NCBI GenBank assembly: GCA_948468465.1
Contig: CAOKJJ010000233.1
Span: forward strand, 1-6,717
Source: an uncultured Eubacterium sp.
GTDB lineage: Bacteria > Bacillota_A > Clostridia > Lachnospirales > Lachnospiraceae
Length of the DNA: 6,717 nucleotides
Direction: 5' to 3'
This document shows, in pieces, positions 1-6,136 of the stretch. Each line of letters opens with the position of its first letter. Position 1 is the stretch's first letter. A program made the translations under genes and the position numbers. The notes beneath the pieces were generated by a model. The model was not told where the DNA came from and ran no database searches. It saw nothing but the letters and a program-made list of their open reading frames with translations.

Positions 1-1478
1 GGACGATTATTATCGGTACGATTATGATCGCCATGGCGCTCGGCAATATTTACGGAGGCCGGGCGGCGGATAAAAATCCGGATCCGGGCAGACTGTACCG
101 CAGGATCATTGTATCGGCCGTCTGGATTGCGGCGATTCCGGTATTTGGAAAATATTTGATCCTTGGAATATCAGCGCTGCTTATTTTTACGGTAAACAGC
201 AATTTCCTGATTCTTGCGGCGTTTATTGCCTGTATGGTTATTTTTGTATATCCGCTGTTTTTGCTCGGTACGGTTACGCCGTCTCTTGTAAAATATACGG
301 TAGACAGTCTGGAGGATAACGGGAAGACGGTAGGGATGCTCAATGCGTCAAATACAATCGGAAGCATTCTTGGGACGTTTCTGCCGACGTTTGTTACGAT
401 TCCGGCGGTCGGGACATCCGTGACATTTCTTATATTTGCGGGTATTCTGCTTTTGCTGGCGCTTATTTATTTTATTTCCGCAAAGGGCGGCGGCAGGAGC
501 ATGGCAGTTGGTATCTTATTATTTTTGCTCTGCTGTCTGGCGGGCAGGGCGGACAGCTTTGCGTTTTGGGAAACGGATTTGTCTTATGAAGGCGAGTCGG
601 TTTATAATTATCTGCAGGTTAAGGAAGATGAGGACAGTGTGGTCTTGTCGACGAATGTGCTCTTTGGGGTGCAGTCGATTTTGAAAAAAGATGACAGCTT
701 AACGGGGATGTATTATGACTATGCGCTGGCGGCTCCGTTTATGGCGGGCGTTTATGAAAAGGAACGTCTGGAGGTGCTCGTGCTGGGAATGGGGACGGGT
801 ACGTTTGCTTCGCAGTGTAAGCGGTATTTTCCAAATGCACATGTGGAAGGAGTAGAAATAGATGAAAAGATTACGGATTTGGCCAGAACTTATTTTGCGC
901 TGCCGAAAGATATGCCCGTAGCGACTTATGACGGACGTGCATATTTAAACGTATCAGATCATAAATATGATGTGATTATGGTAGATGCTTATCAGGATAT
1001 TACGATTCCGTTTCAGATGTCGTCCGTGGAGTTTTTCCGGATGGTGAAGCAGCATTTGAAAGATGACGGCGTGATGGTTGTAAATATGAATATGCGCGGG
1101 AGTAAGGAAGGCAGCATCAATCAATATCTGGCGGATACGATCAGCCATGTATTTGGCCAGGTGTATACGGCGGATGTAGCCGGTTCTACCAACAGGGAGC
1201 TGTTTGCCTCGGCGTCGCCGCATCTGGATATCATCGAAGTGATGCAGTACCATACAGCGCTTACATCCAACAGTGAGCTTATGGAACTGATGGACCGCGT
1301 GATGGAACGCATACAGCCTTATGAACCGGGCGAATATGTGCTGACGGACGACCGTGCGCCAGTGGAACTGCTTGGCATGCGGGTGATTGATGAGCTGATT
1401 TTGGACGAAGTGGAGTATTACCGCGGGATTTATGAAAAAGAAGGTCTGAAAGGTCTGCTGGAGCAGCTTTCGTTTTGA
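1..1478 (+). CDS. Membrane protein with C-terminal spermidine-synthase-like (aminopropyltransferase-fold) domain, 5' partial
   Basis: The reading frame is open from nt 3 and the first visible residues already lie inside a transmembrane helix ending in a GNxxGGRxAD-type loop, so the true start is upstream of the window. Numbering from the Met at 24 (484 residues), several hydrophobic segments follow (about 28-55, 60-88, 108-125, 130-152, 158-176), resembling half of an MFS-like bundle. The soluble domain spans about 185-484: a SAM-type nucleotide motif VLGMGTGTF (253-261), an acidic ribose-binding VEID (277-280), VDAYQD (320-325), IPF (328-330) and TDDRAPVELL (441-450). Canonical spermidine synthases carry a D-[SA]-S-D-P motif where this protein has DAYQD. 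The IPF and TDDRAPVE motifs mark the membrane-fused 'spermidine synthase-like' group, whose substrate I do not know. The fold and family are secure; actual polyamine synthesis is doubtful. The stop lies about 30 nt before the next gene, so shared transcription is likely. Confidence 0.88.
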   Translation, partial: TIIIGTIMIAMALGNIYGGRAADKNPDPGRLYRRIIVSAVWIAAIPVFGKYLILGISALLIFTVNSNFLILAAFIACMVIFVYPLFLLGTVTPSLVKYTVDSLEDNGKTVGMLNASNTIGSILGTFLPTFVTIPAVGTSVTFLIFAGILLLLALIYFISAKGGGRSMAVGILLFLLCCLAGRADSFAFWETDLSYEGESVYNYLQVKEDEDSVVLSTNVLFGVQSILKKDDSLTGMYYDYALAAPFMAGVYEKERLEVLVLGMGTGTFASQCKRYFPNAHVEGVEIDEKITDLARTYFALPKDMPVATYDGRAYLNVSDHKYDVIMVDAYQDITIPFQMSSVEFFRMVKQHLKDDGVMVVNMNMRGSKEGSINQYLADTISHVFGQVYTADVAGSTNRELFASASPHLDIIEVMQYHTALTSNSELMELMDRVMERIQPYEPGEYVLTDDRAPVELLGMRVIDELILDEVEYYRGIYEKEGLKGLLEQLSF

Positions 1479-1496
1479 AAAATGAAAAATAAAAAT

Positions 1497-1501
1497 AAAG
1501 G
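1497..1501 (+). promoter_or_regulatory. Shine-Dalgarno AAAGG that decides the GDPD start
   Basis: AAAGG sits 2 nt before the ATG at 1504, 8 nt before the ATG at 1510 and 11 nt before the ATG at 1513. Only the 1510 start has normal spacing, so the MMKKTL... start is preferred over the longest frame. The site is A-rich and only moderate in strength. Confidence 0.5.
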
Positions 1502-1509
1502 TTATGATT

Positions 1510-2298
1510 ATGATGAAAAAAACACTTGTATGGGCTCACAGAGGAGCCAGTGCTTATGCACCGGAAAATACACTGAAAGCATTTCAGATGGCGGCGGATT
1601 TGAAAGCCGATGGGATTGAACTGGATGTGCAAAAAACAAAGGATGGGAAACTCGTTGTCATCCATGATGAAACACTGGACCGTGTCAGCAGGACGTCTGG
1701 CTGGGTCAAGGATATTACGTATGAAAGGCTGAAAAACATCAATGTAAACGAAAAGTTTCCGCAGTTTGGGAAACAGTATGTTCCGACGCTGGAGGAGGTG
1801 TATGAGCTGCTCCGTCCGACGGATCTTCTGATCAACGTAGAGTTAAAGACAGGAGTTATTTTTTATCCTGAAATAGAAGATCAGGTGCTGGAACTGACAA
1901 AACAGATGGGAATGCAAAAGAGGGTTATCTACTCTTCTTTTAATCATTACAGCATTCGAAAGATCAAAAGGCTGCAGGCGGATGCCGTTACCGGGCTGCT
2001 GTACCAGGACGGCATGATCGACGTATGTTCCTATGCGAAGCAGACCGTGCAGGCGGATGCCCTTCATCCGGCCATTTATAATGTGCAGTATCCGGATTTT
2101 TTTGCAAAGTGCCGCAGACATGGGTTAAAGGTACATGTCTGGACAGTGAACGAAGAAAAGCATATGCGCCTGCTGTGTGAAAATGAGACAGACGCAATGA
2201 TTACGAATGATCCAAAGCTTGGCAGGGCAGTCGCGGATGAATATGAAGATGGAAAACTGATTCCTGAACTTGTGCGGGAGCTGGAAAAAATATTATGA
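1510..2298 (+). CDS. Glycerophosphodiester phosphodiesterase (GDPD family)
   Basis: It hydrolyses glycerophosphodiesters to sn-glycerol-3-phosphate plus the head-group alcohol, using a divalent metal. The GDPD TIM barrel fills the protein (262 aa from 1510; 264 aa from the ATG at 1504). Numbering from 1504: HRGAS at 12-16 with catalytic His12, PENT at 20-23, metal-binding Glu39 and Asp41 in GIELDV, the second catalytic His in VIHDETLDR (His54), metal-ligand Glu113 in NVELK, and the late strands HVWTVN (211-216) and ITNDP (233-237). Every expected catalytic and metal residue is present and the length is typical of short bacterial UgpQ-like enzymes. There is no signal peptide or membrane segment, so it should act in the cytoplasm. 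The start at 1510 was chosen for its 8-nt spacing from AAAGG. Its stop overlaps the next start in an ATGA arrangement, pointing to translational coupling with the hydrolase. The family call is secure; the natural substrate is unknown. Confidence 0.95.
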   Translation: MMKKTLVWAHRGASAYAPENTLKAFQMAADLKADGIELDVQKTKDGKLVVIHDETLDRVSRTSGWVKDITYERLKNINVNEKFPQFGKQYVPTLEEVYELLRPTDLLINVELKTGVIFYPEIEDQVLELTKQMGMQKRVIYSSFNHYSIRKIKRLQADAVTGLLYQDGMIDVCSYAKQTVQADALHPAIYNVQYPDFFAKCRRHGLKVHVWTVNEEKHMRLLCENETDAMITNDPKLGRAVADEYEDGKLIPELVRELEKIL

Positions 2299-3293
2299 CT
2301 TGGAACGGGAAAATAAAAACAGGTGCAAAAATAAAAATGGAATATGTGCAGGAAGACGGATTCCGGCAAAAGATGCAGCATCTGTCAGACACATATTTAA
2401 AAAAGTATCTTAGATGCGGCAGATTTTTAAGCTATGACGGCACAGCTATTTATTACCGTACGTATATCAAAAAAAACGCGAAAGGAAATGTTGTGATTTC
2501 TCATGGATTCAGTGAATTTGCGGAAAAATATGAAGAAGTCATCTATTATTTCCTGCAGGCCGGCTATTCGGTGTTTTTGCCGGAGCACCGCGGCCATGGC
2601 AGATCAGAGCGCGTACTTTCCAATATGGAAAAGGTATATGTGGAAAGCTTTGCGCAGTATGTCCGGGATCTGCATATCTTTGTAAATAAAATTGTAAAGC
2701 CGTATCAGAATGAAATGATATTATTTGCGCATTCTATGGGTGGAGCGATAGGCGCGTTATATTTGCAGCGGTATCCGGGTGATTTTCAAAAGGCAGTGTT
2801 ATCCGCGCCAATGATTCAGATGAAAGTCCGCGGACTGCCGTATCCGGCTGCTATGATGATTGCGCGTGTGTGCAGATGCTTAGGGTTTGGAAAAGCATAT
2901 GCAGCCGGTCAGCATGGATTTTCAAAAAAGCCGAAATTCGAACGCAGCAGCTGTCTGAGCAAAGAGCGGTATTTGTATGCGCATGGCAAACGGGCGGCAA
3001 ATAAAAGATGCCGTACGAACGGCGCCTGTTATAGCTGGGTATGCGCGGCACAGACAGCCTCGGTCTGTGTACAGGCATCTGAAAATATTCAAAAGATTCG
3101 GATTCCGGTGCTTGTATGTGCGGCTGGCAGGGATCATATGGTCAATACGGATGAGATCTGCAGATTTGCAGGGAAATTAAAAAATGCCAGGCTCGTTTGG
3201 TTTTTAGATGCAAAGCATGAGATTTTTAATGCAAATGAGCGCGCACAGATGCAGTTTTATGAGGAAGTATTTTCCTTTTTGCAGGAGGGGTAA
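2295..3293 (+). CDS. Alpha/beta hydrolase, lysophospholipase / monoacylglycerol lipase (PldB-like) family
   Basis: A predicted serine esterase of the S33/PldB type that removes an acyl chain from lysophospholipids or monoacylglycerols. From the ATG at 2295 (332 aa), the oxyanion-hole region is SHGFSE (69-74), followed by PEHRGHGRS (96-104), the nucleophile elbow AHSMGG (145-150, Ser147), the acid in GRD (Asp280) and the base in AKHEIFN (His308). The triad is complete and in family order. The cap spans about 175-265 and has an unusual run of cysteines (193, 195, 220, 239, 245, 250, 258). It stays alignable in frame by eye (TNGACYSW resembles the usual TNGATYxW), so I do not call a frameshift. 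There is no signal peptide; a cytoplasmic or membrane-peripheral location is likely. The start is uncertain: 2295 overlaps the GDPD stop and has only a weak GGAA nearby, while ATG 2337 would give MEYVQEDGF... with a similarly weak site. Coupling favours 2295. Confidence 0.9.
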   Translation: MTWNGKIKTGAKIKMEYVQEDGFRQKMQHLSDTYLKKYLRCGRFLSYDGTAIYYRTYIKKNAKGNVVISHGFSEFAEKYEEVIYYFLQAGYSVFLPEHRGHGRSERVLSNMEKVYVESFAQYVRDLHIFVNKIVKPYQNEMILFAHSMGGAIGALYLQRYPGDFQKAVLSAPMIQMKVRGLPYPAAMMIARVCRCLGFGKAYAAGQHGFSKKPKFERSSCLSKERYLYAHGKRAANKRCRTNGACYSWVCAAQTASVCVQASENIQKIRIPVLVCAAGRDHMVNTDEICRFAGKLKNARLVWFLDAKHEIFNANERAQMQFYEEVFSFLQEG

Positions 3294-3296
3294 CAG

Positions 3297-4544
3297 ATGC
3301 CGGAGAAAATGAAACTAACAAACATGGAAAAAGCGTGGATTTTATATGATGTCGGCAATTCCGCATTTGTTTTGCTTGTCGCTACGCTGTTTCCGATTTA
3401 TTTTGACGCGATTGCACAGCAGGCGGGTATTTCATCGGTAGATTATCTGGCGTATTGGGGATATGCGGCCTCGGCGGTGACAATCATCGTAGCGCTGCTT
3501 GGCCCTGTGCTTGGCACGATGACGGATTTCAAGGGATGGAAAAAGCCGGTGTTCCTCGCCAGCATGCTCATAGGTGCAGCCGGCTGCTTTTTATTAGGAT
3601 TTATGCGGTCCTGGTTTGTTTTTTTGATTGTGTTTGTAATTGCAAAATGCGGGTTTTCGGCCAGCCTGATCTTTTATGACGCGATGCTGTCGGATGTCAC
3701 GACATCGGAACGTATGGACGAAGTGTCAGCCCGAGGGTTTGCCTGGGGATATATTGGCAGCTGTGTACCGTTTATCGCAGGACTGGCGCTTGTATTATCC
3801 GCGCCTGTAACGGGCATCGGACAGATGAACGCGATGACGATTGCCTTCGCAGTCTCGGCTGTATGGTGGTTTCTCGCGACAGTCCCGCTTTGGCGCTGTT
3901 ACAGACAGGTGCATTATATACAGGCGGACCGCAAAATTATACGCAGCAGTTTTCAAAGGCTTGCGGCCACATTAAAAAATATGCGCAGGCATCCGCAGGT
4001 ATTCTGGTTTTTGCTGTCATTTTTTTGTTATATTGACGGGGTATATACGATTATTGATATGGCGACCGCATATGGCACGGCGCTGGGGCTGGATACGACA
4101 GGGCTTTTGCTGGCTCTTTTAGTCACGCAGATCGTAGCGTTTCCGGCTACGCTTGTATTCGGCAGGCTGTCTGCTTCTTATTCTCCAAGGATACTTATTT
4201 CCGCCTGTATTATTGCCTATACATGCATAACGATTTTTGGAATGACACTGGATTCCCAGATCAAATTTTGGATACTGGCTGTCTGCGTCGGCTTGTTTCA
4301 GGGAGGCGTACAGGCACTGTCACGTTCTCATTTTGCCAAAATCATACCAAAAGAACAGTCGGGGGAATATTTTGGCATTTTTGACATATGCGGCAAAGGC
4401 GCTTCATTTCTTGGAACGATGCTTGTCAGCATTACAACCCAGCTTACAAACAGCATCCATTATGGCATCGGTTCCTTAGTCGTCTTGTTTATTTTAGGAT
4501 TTTTGCTTTTTCAAAAGTCCTGCAAATATTTGGATCAGGCATAG
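3297..4544 (+). CDS. MFS permease of the UMF1 / Atg22-like family
   Basis: A 415-residue polytopic membrane protein with about 12 hydrophobic segments (roughly 20-38, 50-72, 85-103, 107-127, 148-168, 180-199, 232-252, 268-290, 298-318, 324-342, 366-384, 390-406). Family marks are YDVGNSAF at 17-24 (the usual form is YDWANSAF), the TM2-TM3 loop GPVLGTMTDFKGWKKP (69-84), and GGVQALSRSHFAKIIPKEQS (336-355) followed by EYFGIFDICGK (357-367), which is diagnostic for the bacterial UMF1 group related to fungal vacuolar Atg22. Substrates of bacterial members are largely unknown; amino-acid efflux is documented for Atg22. A strong GGAGGGG (3284-3290) inside the end of the hydrolase gene, 6 nt before the ATG, fixes the start. 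The 3-nt gap to the hydrolase indicates one operon with the two lipid hydrolases, so transport of a lipid-derived head group or glycerophosphodiester is a reasonable but unproven idea. Confidence 0.93.
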   Translation: MPEKMKLTNMEKAWILYDVGNSAFVLLVATLFPIYFDAIAQQAGISSVDYLAYWGYAASAVTIIVALLGPVLGTMTDFKGWKKPVFLASMLIGAAGCFLLGFMRSWFVFLIVFVIAKCGFSASLIFYDAMLSDVTTSERMDEVSARGFAWGYIGSCVPFIAGLALVLSAPVTGIGQMNAMTIAFAVSAVWWFLATVPLWRCYRQVHYIQADRKIIRSSFQRLAATLKNMRRHPQVFWFLLSFFCYIDGVYTIIDMATAYGTALGLDTTGLLLALLVTQIVAFPATLVFGRLSASYSPRILISACIIAYTCITIFGMTLDSQIKFWILAVCVGLFQGGVQALSRSHFAKIIPKEQSGEYFGIFDICGKGASFLGTMLVSITTQLTNSIHYGIGSLVVLFILGFLLFQKSCKYLDQA

Positions 4545-4545
4545 G

Positions 4546-4573
4546 AACCTTTCCTAAAAAAGCCCATATAATA
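4546..4573 (+). promoter_or_regulatory. Possible promoter of the M14 peptidase gene (TATAAT box; sigma-K-like alternative)
   Basis: TATAAT is perfect at 4567-4572, but no TTGACA-like -35 lies 16-18 nt upstream, so a standard sigma-A promoter would be weak. The same stretch reads CATATAATA (4565-4573), fitting the Bacillus sigma-K -10 pattern CATAnnnTA. AACC at 4546-4549 fits the mACm -35, though the spacer is 15 nt rather than 16-17. The predicted start near 4580 leaves an untranslated leader of about 75 nt. Confidence 0.35.
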
Positions 4574-4584
4574 GTAAAAAATTC

Positions 4585-4632
4585 TGGCATTTCCATGATC
4601 ATATGAAACAAGTATGATTTTAACATATGCCA
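4585..4632 (+). promoter_or_regulatory. Imperfect hairpin in the spacer / 5' leader of the M14 peptidase gene
   Basis: TGGCAT (4585-4590) pairs with ATGCCA (4627-4632) and encloses a second perfect stem, ATCATA (4598-4603) with TATGAT (4613-4618), with loop TGAAACAAG. The inner stem ends in TTTT (4618-4621), so it could be a weak intrinsic terminator for the upstream operon, but the stem is AT-rich and the T-run short. If the upstream TATAAT box is used, the whole structure lies in the leader 12 nt before the GGAGGG site. Its role is uncertain. Confidence 0.35.
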
Positions 4633-4643
4633 TGGAGTCAGCT

Positions 4644-4649
4644 GGAGGG
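4644..4649 (+). promoter_or_regulatory. Strong GGAGGG Shine-Dalgarno that decides the M14 peptidase start
   Basis: GGAGGG lies downstream of the longest-frame ATG at 4627, so that ATG is not the start. It is 4 nt before the ATG at 4654 and 10 nt before the ATG at 4660. Either of these is possible; 4654 is used here. Confidence 0.7.
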
Positions 4650-4653
4650 TTGT

Positions 4654-5925
4654 ATGAGCATGAAAGAATTATTTCCTGGTGATCGGGGTGTACTGGTACA
4701 GTATATGCAGCTTGCACTGTCACGGGCAGGATTTCCCGTTGCGATAGACGGCATCTTTGGTGAACAGACGTGTGCTTTTTTACAGCAATTTACTGACCGG
4801 GAAAAAGACTGCAAGGTAGGCGATGCCCAGTGGGAGCTGCTGTTTCCCTATTTGAAAGGGTATCAGACCTATCGGGTAGAAGAAGGGGATTCGCTTTTTC
4901 GTATCGCTTCGCGGATGCATTCGACGGTACAAAGAATCGTAACGGCAAATCCAACCGTGGACGCGGCGAATCTTACGGTAGGTTCCATGTTATTTGTGCC
5001 GTTTGATTTTCCGCTCGTGTCCACACAGACAGCATATACGTCTTTGCTAACGGATTGGATCCTGGAGGGGCTTTTCATACGGTATCCGTTTCTGCATGAA
5101 GAATCGGTCGGAACAAGCGTCATGGGCCGCAAGATGCATGTCATACAGATCGGAGAGGGTAATACACACGTATTTTACAACGCTTCTTTTCATGCCAATG
5201 AATGGATTACGACACCGGTGCTGTTAAAGTTCGCGGAAGACTACGCAGAGGCTTATTCCAGAGGGACGCAGATCGCAGGCGTGCCGGCTTCCTGGCTGTA
5301 TTACAGTTTCCGTTTGTCGCTGCTGCCGCTTGTAAATCCGGATGGAGTAGATTTGGTAAACGGAGTACTGCCGCAGCCGTATGTGAATCAGGCGATGCAG
5401 ATTGCATCCGGATACCCGTCCATTCCGTTTCCGCAGGGCTGGAAAGCAAATATCGAAGGAATCGACTTAAATCTCCAGTTCCCGGCTGGCTGGGAGCAGG
5501 CAAAACAGATCAAATACAGCCAGGGATACACGACGCCGGCGCCAAGAGATTTTGTAGGAGACGCCCCGCTGACAGCACCGGAGAGCAGGGCTGTATATGA
5601 TTATACAATCGCGAACGACTTTGCCCTGATACTGGCTTATCATACACAGGGAGAGGTCATTTACTGGAAATATCTGGATTATGAGCCAGAGAACTCCTAT
5701 CGGATTGCCAGGTATTTTCAGGAGGTCAGCGGCTACGCGGTGGAACTGACGCCGGGAGCGTCGGGATATGCAGGCTATAAAGACTGGTTTATACAGGATT
5801 ATAATCGGCCAGGGTATACGATAGAGGCCGGGCTTGGCACAAATCCGCTGCAGATGGACCAGTTTCTTAAGATTTATGATGATAATATCGGGATTTTGAC
5901 AGGCGGTATGACGCAGCTTATATAA
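4654..5925 (+). CDS. Peptidoglycan-binding / LysM / M14 zinc peptidase, gamma-D-glutamyl-L-diamino acid endopeptidase I type
   Basis: A predicted wall-peptide hydrolase cutting the gamma-D-Glu to meso-diaminopimelate bond. Numbered from 4654 (423 aa): a PG_binding_1 domain at about 5-62 (FPGDRG...DGIFGEQT), a LysM domain at about 70-117 (YRVEEGDSLFRIA...TANP...VGSMLFVP) and an M14 domain at about 130-420. Zinc ligands are His180 and Glu183 in FHANEW and His330 in AYHTQGE; the catalytic Glu is Glu391 in YTIEAGLGTNP. Where carboxypeptidases of M14 have LNRNF, this protein has LNLQFPAGW (272-280), lacking the substrate-carboxylate Arg. That fits an endopeptidase, and the LNxQFPAxW form recalls the Bacillus endopeptidase I/YqgT group, from memory. 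No signal peptide or membrane helix is visible, so the enzyme is either retained inside a cell such as a mother cell or forespore, or exported by another route. The long spacer before it suggests its own promoter. A spore-related role is inference from the family. Confidence 0.92.
   Translation: MSMKELFPGDRGVLVQYMQLALSRAGFPVAIDGIFGEQTCAFLQQFTDREKDCKVGDAQWELLFPYLKGYQTYRVEEGDSLFRIASRMHSTVQRIVTANPTVDAANLTVGSMLFVPFDFPLVSTQTAYTSLLTDWILEGLFIRYPFLHEESVGTSVMGRKMHVIQIGEGNTHVFYNASFHANEWITTPVLLKFAEDYAEAYSRGTQIAGVPASWLYYSFRLSLLPLVNPDGVDLVNGVLPQPYVNQAMQIASGYPSIPFPQGWKANIEGIDLNLQFPAGWEQAKQIKYSQGYTTPAPRDFVGDAPLTAPESRAVYDYTIANDFALILAYHTQGEVIYWKYLDYEPENSYRIARYFQEVSGYAVELTPGASGYAGYKDWFIQDYNRPGYTIEAGLGTNPLQMDQFLKIYDDNIGILTGGMTQLI
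5896..5924 (+). promoter_or_regulatory. Sigma-A-type promoter for the leader and gene of the 133-aa protein
   Basis: TTGACA (5896-5901) is a perfect -35, followed after exactly 17 nt by TATATA (5919-5924); TATAAA at 5921-5926 is an alternative at 19 nt. The promoter overlaps the last codons of the M14 peptidase gene and points at the downstream spacer. Transcription would begin near 5931, giving a leader of about 205 nt before the ATG at 6137. Confidence 0.6.
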
Positions 5926-5935
5926 AAAAATTTAC

Positions 5936-6100
5936 AATGTTATCTAATGGATTCCCGGACGACTCTGCGCCTGGCTGTGAAAAGATTAAGTAAATGACAG
6001 TGCCTGTGAATATCAGCCGGATGACAGGGAGTCAGGCTAGAGCTATGTCATCGGATGTCCGAGAGGCCAAATACAACACATTATCTGAAATGTTATTAAT
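5936..6100. repeat. Near-identical AT-rich direct repeats flanking the structured leader
   Basis: AATGTTATCTAAT (5936-5948) recurs as AATGTTATTAAT (6089-6100): identical apart from one missing base, with the first 8 nt exact. They bracket 140 nt containing the candidate RNA structure. The arrangement could be a decayed target-site duplication around a small inserted element, or chance in AT-rich DNA. Confidence 0.3.
5949..6068 (+). ncRNA. Candidate structured leader RNA (multibranch with possible pseudoknot)
   Basis: Hand pairing gives a closing stem CGGAC (5956-5960) with GTCCG (6057-6061). Inside it is hairpin 1, CTGGCTG (5971-5977) with CAGCCGG (6014-6020, one G-U), capped by ACAG (5997-6000) with CTGT (6004-6007). 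Hairpin 2 follows directly: ATGACA (6021-6026) with TGTCAT (6046-6051), extendable by one pair if G6020 is shared. GACTCT (5961-5966) can pair with GGAGTC (6028-6033) in the loop of hairpin 2, making a pseudoknot. TCGG (6051-6054) with CCGA (6059-6062) is a rival stem that would break both the closing stem and hairpin 2. The element follows a good promoter and precedes a gene with its own Shine-Dalgarno. I recognise no known riboswitch, T-box or ribozyme consensus in it. Short helices occur by chance, so conservation and covariation are needed. Confidence 0.45.
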
Positions 6101-6136
6101 ATATCGAAAAGTTAGACGAAAGAGAGGATAAAGAGC

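Noticed and set aside
2935..3075. Possible compensating frameshift in the hydrolase cap, because another frame is open across 2977-3180.
   Set aside because: The main frame still reads like the family (TNGACYSWV, then ENIQKIRIPVLV), and the catalytic Asp and His follow in frame.
4542..4560. Hairpin TAGGAA-cct-TTCCTA at the stop of the permease gene, a possible terminator.
   Set aside because: It is followed by an A-run rather than a T-run on the + strand, so it is not an intrinsic terminator in the direction of the operon.
4627..4653. Longer N-terminus of the peptidase starting at ATG 4627.
   Set aside because: It would place the strong GGAGGG site inside the coding region, and the extra nine residues add no domain or signal peptide.
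5207..5600. Long open frames on both strands within the peptidase gene.
   Set aside because: They overlap a gene with complete catalytic motifs, lack ribosome sites and show no recognisable domain.
5947..5997. A 16-codon frame (MDSRTTLRLAVKRLSK) inside the leader of the 133-aa gene, a possible leader peptide.
   Set aside because: There is no Shine-Dalgarno ahead of it and it overlaps the predicted stems. It has no run of regulatory codons as in attenuators.
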